15,040 nucleotides of DNA from Pseudomonadota bacterium (GTDB lineage: Bacteria > Desulfobacterota > Syntrophia > Syntrophales > JADFWA01): NCBI GenBank assembly GCA_030612385.1, contig JAUWNZ010000007.1, positions 1-15,040 on the forward strand. Direction: 5' to 3'. The position numbers and the translations under genes are program-made. Positions 1-7,502 of this stretch are shown here, in pieces (the first letter of the stretch is position 1; every line of letters starts with the position of its first letter). The notes beneath the pieces are model-generated. The model worked only from the letters and a program-made list of their open reading frames with translations, did no database searches and had not been told where the DNA came from.

Positions 1-35
1 AAAGGTCAGGATTAAAAGGTCAAAGTGGGTGGCAT

Positions 36-53
36 GGACAAACTTGTTTGTCC
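36..53. repeat. Short perfect palindrome in the leading intergenic region
   Basis: Bases 1-132 contain no gene. They hold a perfect 8-bp inverted repeat, GGACAAAC (36-43) and GTTTGTCC (46-53), with a 2-base centre. The surrounding AAAGGTCA words recur loosely at 2-8, 16-22 and 57-63. There is no T-run after the palindrome, so it is not a convincing terminator. It resembles the other short intergenic palindromes in this window (2248-2287 and 7326-7379) in design, not in sequence. Confidence 0.6.
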
Positions 54-132
54 GTGAAAGGTCAAGATTAGAAAACGATTAACCCTGAACGGTGAACTCT
101 AAACCTGTGAACGCTTACAGAAAGGAAAGGAT

Positions 133-1101
133 GTGCTTGACAGGATAGTTGGAATCATAGACTCTTGCAGGACTTTTCTTGTAACCTCACATGTGCGGCT
201 CGATGGGGATGCTCTGGGGTCAGAGCTGGCCATGTACCATTTCCTTCGTAATATTGGTAAAGAAGTGGTCGTATATAACCAGGATGAGACTCCTGAGAAG
301 TACAGATTCCTTCCCGGTTCAGGGACCATTGTCTCGATCCTTAACTCTTTTGAAGATTTTGATGCTGTGTTTGTATTAGACTGCAGCGAGCTTGAAAGGA
401 TTGGAAACGAGGCCTCCCGTGCAGGTTCTATTAAGAGGATGATAAACATAGACCACCATGTCTCTAATACCGGTTTCTGTGATGTATCGCTTGTTGATCC
501 TGATGCAAGTTCCACGGGTGAGATACTTTACCGGCTTTTCAGGAAAATGAATGTTGATCTGACTTCAAATATTGCAATTAACCTTTATACGGCTATACTC
601 ACGGATACCGGGGCATTTTGCTACTCGAATACCGGCAAAGATACTTTTGCAATAGCAGGGGAACTTGTTGAAAAAGGCGCATCTCCACAGTGGATAGCGG
701 AGAAGGTTTACGAAACAAACCCGGCAGGTAAAATTAAGCTCCTGGCGAAAGTTCTCGATACTCTCGGATTTGATTTGAATGGAAAGATCGGCTCCATTAG
801 AGTTACGCAGCGGATGCTCAAGGATGCAGGGGCCCTTCAGGAATATACTGAGGGCTTTGTAGATTTTCCCCGTTCGATCGTAGGAGTTGAGGTTGCTGTG
901 CTTTATAGTGAAACATCGGAGCACAATTTTAAGGTGAGCCTGCGATCAAAAGGAAGAATTAATGTGGAACGAGTTGCCGGAGAATTTGGCGGCGGCGGGC
1001 ACTTTAGCGCTGCGGCTTGCAGCGTTGAAGGTGATATTGATACCGTTAAGAGTAAAATTGCAGCCTGTATTATGGATCAGCAAGAGAAGCGCCTAAAGTG
1101 A
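133..1101 (+). CDS. nrnA: Bifunctional oligoribonuclease / pAp phosphatase (DHH-DHHA1 family, NrnA-like)
   Basis: Cytoplasmic DHH-family phosphoesterase of 322 aa. Family members degrade short RNA oligonucleotides to mononucleotides and many also dephosphorylate 3'-phosphoadenosine 5'-phosphate. Visible in the sequence are motif I HVRLDGDALGS (residues 20-30; His20, Asp24 and Asp26 as metal ligands), an aspartate in VLDCS (Asp83), the DHH triplet at 107-109, and the C-terminal DHHA1 motif GGGGH (286-290) followed by an Ala-rich stretch. Length is normal for the family. The GTG start at 133 is chosen because an in-frame TAA at 100-102 closes the frame upstream and GAAAGGAAAGG lies just before it; spacing is short. 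In many bacteria this gene sits between rbfA and truB; truB follows here after a 159-bp repeat-rich gap. The exact substrate balance (nanoRNA versus pAp) cannot be read from sequence. Confidence 0.93.
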   Translation: MLDRIVGIIDSCRTFLVTSHVRLDGDALGSELAMYHFLRNIGKEVVVYNQDETPEKYRFLPGSGTIVSILNSFEDFDAVFVLDCSELERIGNEASRAGSIKRMINIDHHVSNTGFCDVSLVDPDASSTGEILYRLFRKMNVDLTSNIAINLYTAILTDTGAFCYSNTGKDTFAIAGELVEKGASPQWIAEKVYETNPAGKIKLLAKVLDTLGFDLNGKIGSIRVTQRMLKDAGALQEYTEGFVDFPRSIVGVEVAVLYSETSEHNFKVSLRSKGRINVERVAGEFGGGGHFSAAACSVEGDIDTVKSKIAACIMDQQEKRLK

Positions 1102-1180
1102 GCTAAAGCTCAAAGCTCAAAGCTGAAAGATTGAAAACCAAGATGCTCAAGTCCTTTTTTCCTTTGAGCTTTTACCTTTC
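1102..1180. repeat. Degenerate heptamer inverted repeat between nrnA and truB
   Basis: The gap begins directly after the nrnA stop with iterated AAAGCTC/AAAGCTG heptamers (1103-1130). These are answered about 30 bases later by the complementary CCTTTGAGCTTTTACCTTTC words (about 1160-1179). The layout is the same as the better-conserved heptamer repeats beside pnp but with a different heptamer. The rest of the gap to 1260 holds no gene; it includes the phrase CCACTTGAC at 1229-1237, which also occurs upstream of the M16 peptidase near 5042. Confidence 0.5.
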
Positions 1181-1260
1181 ACCTTGGATATTGAATTGTT
1201 TGTAATTGCTTCCCAACTCACGACTTGGCCACTTGACTACTCAGCGATGGCTGGATTTAC

Positions 1261-2193
1261 ATGAACGGCGTTATAATTATTGATAAGCCTTCGGGAAAGA
1301 CATCTTACGATATTGTTGAGGATGTCAAGAAGTCACTTTGTGCGAGAAAAGTTGGTCATACCGGTACACTTGATCCGCTTGCCACCGGTGTGCTCCCAGT
1401 ATGTATCAATGAGGCCACAAAACTTGTCCAGTTTTTTTCAACGGACAGTAAAGAATATAAGGCTGAAATGCTTATGGGGGTTACGACTGATACCCTTGAT
1501 ATCGAGGGTAATTTAACTGCCCAAAAGAAACCTGATGTTGTAAGGGGTGACATAGAAGATGTATTGAAGAGCCTTGTGGGGAAAATAAAACAAACACCTC
1601 CCCTGTACTCAGCCATAAAATTTAAAGGAAAGCCTATGTATAAGTGGGCAAGAAAGGGGGTTGTCTTTGATCCCCCGGGAAGGATGGTCGAAATACACAA
1701 AATCACTCTTGAAGATGTAAAGTTGCCCTATGTAACCTTTTTCGTAGCGTGTTCCAAAGGGACATATATAAGATCCCTCTGTGCCGATATAGGTGAAAAA
1801 CTGGGGTGCGGGGCTTGCCTGGCAGGTTTGAGAAGGATAAGAAGCGGGGCGTTTGTTGAGAGATCTGCCCTGTCTCTTGAAGGTGTTCAGGATCGGGAAA
1901 AAAAGGAGATTTTGGAGAAAAATATCATTTCAATGGTGGATGCATTGCCGGGCTTTTCTACAATTTATGTTAATCGAAAATTAGAAGACAGGTTGAGGGC
2001 GGGCTATCAACCTGTTATTGGCGATCTGGCAGAAAATCGTCCTTCTTCTCTTGTCGTCGGAGATGTGGTAAAATTTGTTTCCCCGGGAGGCGCCCTTGTG
2101 GCTTTGGCCAGGATGCTTTGTTCATTCGACCGGATTTCCTCACTGGATTCCGGGGAACAGATGGTAAAGATTTTAAGGGTATTCAATTGTTGA
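1261..2193 (+). CDS. truB: tRNA pseudouridine(55) synthase TruB
   Basis: Converts U55 in the T loop of tRNAs to pseudouridine. The 310-aa product opens with GVIIIDKPSGKTSYDIV and carries the family motif GHTGTLDPLATGVL at residues 32-45, with Asp38 as the catalytic aspartate. The later GTYIRSLCADIG segment is the second conserved motif of the TruB fold. The C-terminal part (about 235-310) looks like the usual PUA-type RNA-binding tail. Length is normal. The ATG at 1261 gives the expected N-terminus, although the Shine-Dalgarno is weak (only purines around 1249-1254); the nearby ATG at 1247 is out of frame. It lies between nrnA and rpsO in the conserved RNA-processing cluster. Nothing abnormal is seen in the coding sequence. 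Confidence 0.97.
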   Translation: MNGVIIIDKPSGKTSYDIVEDVKKSLCARKVGHTGTLDPLATGVLPVCINEATKLVQFFSTDSKEYKAEMLMGVTTDTLDIEGNLTAQKKPDVVRGDIEDVLKSLVGKIKQTPPLYSAIKFKGKPMYKWARKGVVFDPPGRMVEIHKITLEDVKLPYVTFFVACSKGTYIRSLCADIGEKLGCGACLAGLRRIRSGAFVERSALSLEGVQDREKKEILEKNIISMVDALPGFSTIYVNRKLEDRLRAGYQPVIGDLAENRPSSLVVGDVVKFVSPGGALVALARMLCSFDRISSLDSGEQMVKILRVFNC

Positions 2194-2247
2194 TGGGGAT
2201 TGGCATCCCACATGGTCAGAAGGTAATATCTCAATAAGTTCGGGTAG

Positions 2248-2287
2248 GGGCGATTTTAGTCGCCCATATCGGGAAGTTAAAACTTCC
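2248..2287 (+). other. Two adjacent hairpins in the rpsO leader
   Basis: The truB-rpsO gap (2194-2335) contains GGGCGA (2248-2253) pairing with TCGCCC (2260-2265), then GGAAGTT (2272-2278) pairing with AACTTCC (2281-2287). Neither is followed by a clean T-tract, so terminator function is doubtful. In several bacteria ribosomal protein S15 represses its own mRNA by binding a structured leader. These hairpins lie 50-90 bases before rpsO and could serve that purpose, or be dispersed palindromic repeats; the sequence alone does not decide. Confidence 0.45.
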
Positions 2288-2335
2288 TCTCCCCCTAATT
2301 TATAGAGAAGTTACGTCAGAAGGAGGTGTAAAATA

Positions 2336-2602
2336 GTGTTAGAATTAGACAGGAAAAAAGAGATAATCGAAGATTTTCAAGTACATGAAAAGGATACAGG
2401 GTCCCCGGAAGTTCAGATTGCTCTTCTCAGTGCAAGAATAAAATACCTGACAGAACATTTTAAGGTTCACAAAAAAGATCATCATTCCCGAAGGGGTCTT
2501 TTAAAACTTGTGGGGCAGCGCCGGCGGATGCTTGATTATCTCAAGGCAAAAAATCTGGAGAAGTACAGAGAAGTTATAAAACGCCTTGGGATAAGGAAGT
2601 AG
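2336..2602 (+). CDS. rpsO: 30S ribosomal protein S15
   Basis: S15 binds 16S rRNA early in assembly of the 30S platform and takes part in an intersubunit bridge. The 88-aa product has the family core [20 protein letters not shown] followed by [20 protein letters not shown] and the terminal [21 protein letters not shown]. Its length matches the usual 88-89 aa. The GTG start at 2336 is supported by a strong Shine-Dalgarno AGGAGGTG at 2321-2328. It precedes pnp, the pairing seen in very many bacteria, but here the two genes are separated by a large heptamer inverted repeat. Confidence 0.98.
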   Translation: MLELDRKKEIIEDFQVHEKDTGSPEVQIALLSARIKYLTEHFKVHKKDHHSRRGLLKLVGQRRRMLDYLKAKNLEKYREVIKRLGIRK

Positions 2603-2612
2603 GTAACTATTC

Positions 2613-2765
2613 AGGTTGTTTAGGCTGAAGGCTAAAGGCTGAAGGCTGAAGACTGAAGGTAGAAGGCTGAAGGTAGAAGGTAGTTATGATTAATATTCCT
2701 TCAGCCCTAACAGCCTTCAGCCTAACAGCCTTCAGCCTATTTCCCTTCAGTCTAAACACCTAAAC
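2613..2765. repeat. Heptamer-built long inverted repeat, copy 1 (rpsO-pnp gap)
   Basis: The left arm is an array of GGCTGAA-type heptamers with variants (GACTGAA, GGTAGAA). The right arm is the complementary CCTTCAGCC-type array. They are separated by an AT-rich centre, TTATGATTAATATT. Bases 2665-2720 are identical to 4947-5002 in copy 2 (56 bp), and 2613-2633 are identical to 4923-4943. Copy 1 has more heptamers in both arms than copy 2. The transcript could fold into a long hairpin between rpsO and pnp. No coding potential is apparent. Confidence 0.9.
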
Positions 2766-2815
2766 ACCATTACCTTTGGTAATGGTAATTTAACTTGTTA
2801 AGAAAAAGGAAAAAA

Positions 2816-4924
2816 ATGAGCGAATTATTCAGTACGGATTTTGCGGGGAGAGACATATTTCTTAAAACGAATTATATGGCAGGTCAGGCGGATGGGGCAG
2901 TTCTTGTCACCTATGGCGATACCGTTGTTCTTGTCACGGCAGTTTCGCTGAAGACGAAAAGAGAGGGACTTGACTTTCTGCCGTTGACTGTCGATTATCA
3001 GGAGATGACCTATGCGGCAGGGAAGTTTCCCGGCGGTTTTTTTAAGAGAGAGGGCCGGCCTAACGAGAAGGAGATATTAACATCCCGGATCATAGACAGG
3101 TCCACACGCCCACTCTTTTCAAAGGGATACTTTTATGAGACTCAGATTGTGGCGACAGTGCTTTCGGTGGATGAAGAAAACGATTCTGATGTTGCCGCAA
3201 TGTTAGGCGCATCCGCCGCCCTTGAGATATCGGACATTCCTTTTAACGGACCGGTTGCCGGCGTGAGGATTGGTCGGTGCGGGGAAGAATTTATATGTAA
3301 TCCGACGGCGGAACAGCAGGAGGAGAGTGACCTGAATCTCTTTCTTGTGGGAAGAAAGATACCTTCCCGCACCGATGACGGAGAGTTTGACATTAATCTG
3401 GTGATGCTTGAGGGAGGCGCTCTTGAAGTTGAAGAAGACGTGATGGTTGAGGCCATAGAGTTCGGTCTGGAATCGATGAGGCCGGTAATTGTGCTACAGG
3501 ACCAGATGCGCCAGGCTGTGGGAATGCAAAAAAGAGGCATAGAGTGCTCTTACGTTGATGACGACCTTTACCGAAAGGTGTCCGACGCAGCCATGGCCGG
3601 TCTGAAAGACGCCTATACAACGCCGGGAAAGCAGGAAAGACAGTCAAAGCTGCATGATGTAAAAGAGTCTGTTTTGAAAGAGGTTGCTTCCGAAGATGCA
3701 GAACTTGTCTCGATGGTGAAGGATATTCTCGACAAGGTGGAGAAGGAGACCCTGCGGAATATGACCTTGAATGGAGGGAGAAGGATAGACGGCAGAACCG
3801 GCAAGGATATAAGACCCATCACCTCTGAAGCCGGCATTCTTCCAAGGACGCATGGGTCCGCTCTGTTTACCAGAGGGGAGACACAGGCCCTTGCCGTTCT
3901 CACCCTCGGCACGTCTGCCGATGAGCAGAGAATGGATTATATAAGCGGGGAGGAGAGGAGGTCGTTTATCCTGCATTATAATTTCCCGCCATATTCTGTA
4001 GGCGAGGCGAAGTTTTTAAGGGGACCAGGGAGAAGAGAGATAGGGCATGGCGCTCTTGCAAGAAGAGCCCTGCTCCCCGTCCTTCCCTCCCAGGAAGAGT
4101 TTCCCTACGCCATCAGGATTGTTTCCGAGACATTATCTTCCAATGGTTCGTCATCCATGGCCGCGGTCTGCGGAGGGATTCTTTCCCTGATGGATGCCGG
4201 TGTTCCTGTAAGAGATATTGTCGCCGGTATTGCCATGGGATTGATGAAGGAGGGTGAAGATGTTGTCATCCTTTCGGATATCCTTGGAGATGAAGATCAC
4301 GCCGGCGATATGGACTTTAAGGTATGTGGAACAGAAAAGGGCATCACTGCTCTGCAGATGGATATAAAGATCGACGGCATCACGGAGGATATTCTGAGAA
4401 AGGCGCTCTATCAGGCGAGGGAGGGAAGAATCTTTATAATTGAAAAGATAAAGGAGACCCTTGATGTCCCAAGAAAGGATATCTCGCCTTATGCCCCGAG
4501 GATAACTACTCTAAAGGTCAAGCAGTCCAGGATTAAAGATGTTATTGGTACCGGCGGCAAGAATATCAGGAATATCGTAAGTGAGACAGGCGTCGCTATT
4601 AATGTGGAGGACGATGGGACGGTGACCATTGCCTCGAGTGATTCAGAAGCGGCGAAAAAAGCCGTTGAGATGGTCAGACTGCTCACCGAAGAGGCGGAGG
4701 TGGGAAAGATTTATCTTGGCAAGGTCAGGAAGGTCGTTGATTTTGGGGCCTTTGTAGAGATATTGCCCGGCACAGACGGGCTGGTTCACATATCTGAGCT
4801 TGAAAAGGGAAGGGTTAACAAGGTAACCGATGTCCTTAACGAAGGCGACGAGGTGCCGGTTAAGGTTATCGAGATTGACAGGCAGGGGAAAATAAGGCTG
4901 AGCAGAAAGGAAGCGCTACTATAG
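2816..4924 (+). CDS. pnp: Polyribonucleotide nucleotidyltransferase (PNPase)
   Basis: Phosphorolytic 3'-5' exoribonuclease that releases nucleoside diphosphates and can add tails in reverse; part of RNA-decay complexes in many bacteria. The 702-aa product has two RNase PH-like domains (about 8-140 and 310-530), a helical linker, a KH domain with GTGG at 578-581, and a C-terminal S1 domain starting near GKIYLGKVRKVVDFGAFVEI. FLRGPGRREIGHGALARRAL begins at residue 400. DILGDEDHAGDMDF (488-501) supplies the metal-binding aspartates, probably Asp492 and Asp498. I start at the ATG at 2816, preceded by AAGGA at 2806-2810. A TTG at 2795 would add a non-conserved MLRKRKK head. The stop is immediately followed by heptamer repeat copy 2. 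Confidence 0.97.
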   Translation: MSELFSTDFAGRDIFLKTNYMAGQADGAVLVTYGDTVVLVTAVSLKTKREGLDFLPLTVDYQEMTYAAGKFPGGFFKREGRPNEKEILTSRIIDRSTRPLFSKGYFYETQIVATVLSVDEENDSDVAAMLGASAALEISDIPFNGPVAGVRIGRCGEEFICNPTAEQQEESDLNLFLVGRKIPSRTDDGEFDINLVMLEGGALEVEEDVMVEAIEFGLESMRPVIVLQDQMRQAVGMQKRGIECSYVDDDLYRKVSDAAMAGLKDAYTTPGKQERQSKLHDVKESVLKEVASEDAELVSMVKDILDKVEKETLRNMTLNGGRRIDGRTGKDIRPITSEAGILPRTHGSALFTRGETQALAVLTLGTSADEQRMDYISGEERRSFILHYNFPPYSVGEAKFLRGPGRREIGHGALARRALLPVLPSQEEFPYAIRIVSETLSSNGSSSMAAVCGGILSLMDAGVPVRDIVAGIAMGLMKEGEDVVILSDILGDEDHAGDMDFKVCGTEKGITALQMDIKIDGITEDILRKALYQAREGRIFIIEKIKETLDVPRKDISPYAPRITTLKVKQSRIKDVIGTGGKNIRNIVSETGVAINVEDDGTVTIASSDSEAAKKAVEMVRLLTEEAEVGKIYLGKVRKVVDFGAFVEILPGTDGLVHISELEKGRVNKVTDVLNEGDEVPVKVIEIDRQGKIRLSRKEALL

Positions 4925-5025
4925 GTTGTTTAGGCTGAAGGCTGAAGGCTGAAGGTAGAAGGTAGTTATGATTAATATTCCTTCAGCCCTAACAGCCTTC
5001 AGTCTAAAAACCTTCAGCCTAAACC
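4923..5025. repeat. Heptamer-built long inverted repeat, copy 2 (pnp-M16 gap)
   Basis: Second copy of the element at 2613-2765, beginning inside the pnp stop codon region. The arms are shorter: three GGCTGAA units then two GGTAGAA-like units on the left, and three CTTCAG units on the right. The central 56 bp (4947-5002) are identical to copy 1. The difference in heptamer number between otherwise identical copies suggests slippage or recombination. It contains an ATG at 4968 that is in frame with the downstream peptidase, but the residues encoded are simply the repeat. Confidence 0.9.
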
Positions 5026-5060
5026 AAATAACAACTGTTCGACCACTTGACGAGGTCTCA

Positions 5061-6323
5061 ATGTATAATAAGACTGTTCTAAGTAACGGTATAAGGGTCA
5101 TCTCCGAGGAGATCAGCCATGTGAGGTCTGTCTCAATGGGGGTCTGGGTGAAGTGCGGTTCTCGTGATGAACACAATGCCATAAACGGGATAGCTCACTT
5201 TATAGAGCACATGATCTTCAAGGGGACCAAAAACAGATCCGCATTTGATATAGCATTCCAGATCGATTCTGTCGGTGGCATAATGAATGCCTTCACCGGC
5301 AAGGAGTTGACCGCTTTTTATGTTAAGATACCCGACTACCATCTTTCCATGGCAATCGACCTTCTTGGCGATATATTGAGAAATTCGCTCTTTGATCCTG
5401 CGGAGATAGAGAAAGAACAATCGGTGGTTCTTCAAGAGATTCACATGGTGGAAGAGACACCGGATGAATATATTCATGATTTTTTTGAGAAGACCTTCTG
5501 GGGTGGTCACCCCCTTGGACTCCCCATCTTGGGAACGATAGAAACCGTCGCCAATTTTGAAAGGAAGACCATTATTGATTTCTTCACAAAAAAGTACAGA
5601 GGGGAGAATGTGGTGTTGACCGCCGCGGGCAATCTGAAACATGATAATCTCGTTGCTCTTGTTTGCAGCGCCTTTGGTTCCTTAGAGAGAGAATTTGTGA
5701 AAAAAGAATCGACAAAGGCCGGGGTCTGCTCGAAGGTTGCGGTAGTCGAAAAAGATATGGAACAGGAACATATCATTATCGGCGCCGGCGCCCCTTCTTC
5801 CACGAGCCATTTGCGATATCCTGCCCTATTGATGAATATTATTCTTGGAGGGAGCGCCAGTTCGAGACTTTTTCAGGAGATAAGAGAGAAGAGGGGACTT
5901 GCTTATTCCATACGTTCTTATCACGCTCCATACAGGAATGAAGGCATGCTTGGAGTTTATACGGGGACCAGCGATGAAAAGGCCAGGGATGTTATAATCT
6001 TGATACTTAAAGAATTAGATAGATTAAAGAATGATCTTGTGACGGAAAAAGAGCTCTGCTCAGCGAGGGAACTGATCAAAGGCCATATGTTGCTGAGCTT
6101 GGAAAGCACAGATAACCGTATGACGAGGCTTGCCAGAAACGAGATTTTTTTTGGACGCGACATCCCAATGGAAGAGGTTGTTGCGAATATTGAAGATGTC
6201 AGCAGAGAAGATATCAAAACTCTGGCCGGTGATGTCTTTAGACCAGATATCCTTTCTTTGGCGGCCCTGGGGAAAGTTCCAGAGAAGGACATTACGTCAG
6301 GGCTCAGAGGGTATAGGGTATAG
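5061..6323 (+). CDS. M16-family zinc peptidase (processing-peptidase-like, PepR/YmxG type)
   Basis: Insulinase/pitrilysin-superfamily metallopeptidase of 420 aa. The inverted zinc motif HFIEH is at residues 46-50, and a third ligand is probably Glu126 in VVLQEIHM, at the spacing expected for M16. The second, inactive half contains the conserved GGSASSRLFQEIREKRGLAYSI segment. The ATG at 5061 is preferred: it has GAGG at 5052-5055, and MYNKTVLSNGIRVI is the expected N-terminus. The in-frame ATG at 4968 would add 31 residues translated from heptamer repeat copy 2. An M16 gene downstream of pnp is a common arrangement; the physiological substrate is unknown in most bacteria. No signal peptide is apparent, so a cytoplasmic location is inferred. 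Confidence 0.93.
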   Translation: MYNKTVLSNGIRVISEEISHVRSVSMGVWVKCGSRDEHNAINGIAHFIEHMIFKGTKNRSAFDIAFQIDSVGGIMNAFTGKELTAFYVKIPDYHLSMAIDLLGDILRNSLFDPAEIEKEQSVVLQEIHMVEETPDEYIHDFFEKTFWGGHPLGLPILGTIETVANFERKTIIDFFTKKYRGENVVLTAAGNLKHDNLVALVCSAFGSLEREFVKKESTKAGVCSKVAVVEKDMEQEHIIIGAGAPSSTSHLRYPALLMNIILGGSASSRLFQEIREKRGLAYSIRSYHAPYRNEGMLGVYTGTSDEKARDVIILILKELDRLKNDLVTEKELCSARELIKGHMLLSLESTDNRMTRLARNEIFFGRDIPMEEVVANIEDVSREDIKTLAGDVFRPDILSLAALGKVPEKDITSGLRGYRV

Positions 6324-6368
6324 GTGATCGGGATACAGTGATTGCCTGAGTTTTGATGAGCTATATTT

Positions 6369-7121
6369 ATGGAATTGAATAACAGACTTTATGAATTATT
6401 TGCGGACAAGGCAAGAAAAACAAAGGTGGAGATATTGAGTCTTGGCCTTGGGTACACTGCAGTTACAACCTCGGACGGCGGGATGGGTCTATCCTATACC
6501 TATTTTGACACTAAAGATTCCTGCTCGGTTATTAAAAATTATCATGATTACGAGGGCAGGTCTGCCGTTGATCTCCTTGAAAGAATTAAGAGTGCGAATA
6601 CAATCGAGAGAAGTATGGCCATTGCGCTTATAAATGCGCTCAATTATGAAAAGGCAATTTCACTCCCCGAGGACAAGAATAATAATGTGATGTTCGATAA
6701 ATTTGATATTGGCAGGGGAACAAGGGTTGCTATGGTGGGCTTTTTTGGCCCCCTTATTAAAATTTTCAAGGAGAGAAGTGCCGCTCTGGAGATAATAGAT
6801 ATATCACGTGATATTGGCCATGCGGAAGATTTCTATGGAAAGCTTGGAGACTGGGCGGAGGTATTGTTTCTGACCTCGACCTCTATCCTGAATAATACAA
6901 CTGAAGAGATACTTGGAAATGTTGGAGAGAACGTCAAGACCGTCATGCTTGGTCCCAGCACGCCAATGGTGTGTGAGGCATTTGAGCATCTGCCGGTACA
7001 CATGCTTGCCGGCACAGTTCCGCTGGAAAAAGAAAAGGTGTTAAAAGCTGTCCGGCACGGGGTAGGAACACCTGTCATCCATAAGTTCAGCCGAAAGGCT
7101 TTCTGCCTTCTTCATGATTAA
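6369..7121 (+). CDS. DUF4213/DUF364 family protein (putative heavy-metal chelation domain)
   Basis: The 250-aa product has an N-terminal DUF4213-like half (about 10-90; GLGYTAVTTSDGGMGLSYTY, then SMAIALINAL) and a C-terminal DUF364-like Rossmann half (about 110-240; VAMVGFFGPLI, then VLFLTSTSILNNTTEEIL and VMLGPSTPM). The family is annotated as a putative heavy-metal chelation domain, and members often sit near metal or cofactor genes; the actual reaction is unknown. Here it follows the M16 peptidase by 45 bp, with no metal-related neighbours in view. The ATG at 6369 has only a weak Shine-Dalgarno (GATGAG near 6355). This is the last chromosomal gene before a repeat-rich gap and the island boundary. 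Confidence 0.8.
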   Translation: MELNNRLYELFADKARKTKVEILSLGLGYTAVTTSDGGMGLSYTYFDTKDSCSVIKNYHDYEGRSAVDLLERIKSANTIERSMAIALINALNYEKAISLPEDKNNNVMFDKFDIGRGTRVAMVGFFGPLIKIFKERSAALEIIDISRDIGHAEDFYGKLGDWAEVLFLTSTSILNNTTEEILGNVGENVKTVMLGPSTPMVCEAFEHLPVHMLAGTVPLEKEKVLKAVRHGVGTPVIHKFSRKAFCLLHD

Positions 7122-7140
7122 CATCCCTTTCAGGTTGTTA

Positions 7141-7320
7141 GGTCCTGTCAGGAAATAAGTATCACATTTATGCATCTCATCTTCAGGCCATCTTTAGCCG
7201 ATCCTCAATCGCAAAATCCTCGAAATAGCACAACTATTCCTCTGCTTTTGTTCAATCGTATCGACTAAATCTAACCTAAATCTGAGCGCCCAACCGTAAC
7301 ACCTATTTCCTGACAGACCC
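7141..7320. mobile_element. 180-bp MITE-like element with 20-bp terminal inverted repeats
   Basis: The left end at 7141-7160 and the reverse complement of the right end at 7301-7320 match at 17 of 20 positions; both contain CTGTCAGGAAATA. The element is flanked on both sides by TTA (7138-7140 and 7321-7323), a possible 3-bp target duplication. The interior has no open frame of meaningful length and no recognisable transposase piece. This is the structure of a non-autonomous transposon or an internally deleted insertion sequence; the parent family is not identified. It sits next to a TTTCAGGTTGTTAG phrase that also begins the heptamer repeats. Confidence 0.65.
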
Positions 7321-7325
7321 TTAGT

Positions 7326-7379
7326 AGACAGGCGAGGACGCCTGTCTTACCCCGTAGTAGGTCGGGCGTCTCGCCTGAC
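7326..7379. repeat. Tandem short palindromes (REP-like)
   Basis: Two consecutive hairpins: AGACAGGCG (7326-7334) with CGCCTGTCT (7339-7347), loop AGGA; and GTCGGGCG (7361-7368) with CGCCTGAC (7372-7379), loop TCT, one G-T pair. Both share the theme ACAGGCG/CGCCTG. No T-tract follows, so they look like dispersed intergenic palindromes and not terminators. The rest of the gap from 7380 to the tRNA fragment shows nothing else I recognise. Confidence 0.6.
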
Positions 7380-7424
7380 AGGGTCACCTTTTGAATGCGA
7401 CTTCCTCTAACCCATTGAATCTTC

Positions 7425-7485
7425 TGGTGCCGGAGCTCGGAGTTGAACCGAGATGGGCGCAAGGCCCGGGGGATTTTGAGTCCCC
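7425..7485 (-). other. Island attachment site: 3' fragment of tRNA-Leu(CAA)
   Basis: Read on the minus strand, this 61-nt segment has an anticodon arm (stem GGGGA/TCCCC, 7469-7473 and 7481-7485) with loop CTCAAAA and anticodon CAA. It then has a long class II variable arm (GGGC/GCCC), a T arm CTCGG-TTCAACT-CCGAG, and CTCCGGC-A-CCA. The D arm and the 5' acceptor strand (expected GCCGGAG) are absent: sequence beyond 7485 does not resemble tRNA. A 3' tRNA piece next to a tyrosine integrase is the hallmark of an att site left when an element enters the 3' half of a tRNA gene. The intact tRNA-Leu should lie at the far right end of the island, outside this window. It is not a functional tRNA here. 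Confidence 0.85.
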
Positions 7486-7502
7486 TTTATGACCTTTCCC
7501 AT

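Noticed and set aside
2613..2765. Possible CRISPR array or coding tandem repeat
   Set aside because: The units are heptamers without spacers and the two halves are reverse complements, so this is an inverted repeat element, not a CRISPR; there is no protein-like frame.
2795..2815. TTG start for pnp
   Set aside because: It adds a non-conserved basic heptapeptide; the ATG at 2816 gives the family N-terminus and has AAGGA upstream.
3142..3976. Long antisense open frames within pnp
   Set aside because: They are shadows of a GC-richer conserved gene on the opposite strand; the sequences are low-complexity and unlike known proteins.
7425..7485. Functional tRNA-Leu gene
   Set aside because: Only the 3' part is present; the bases beyond 7485 form neither a D arm nor the 5' acceptor strand.
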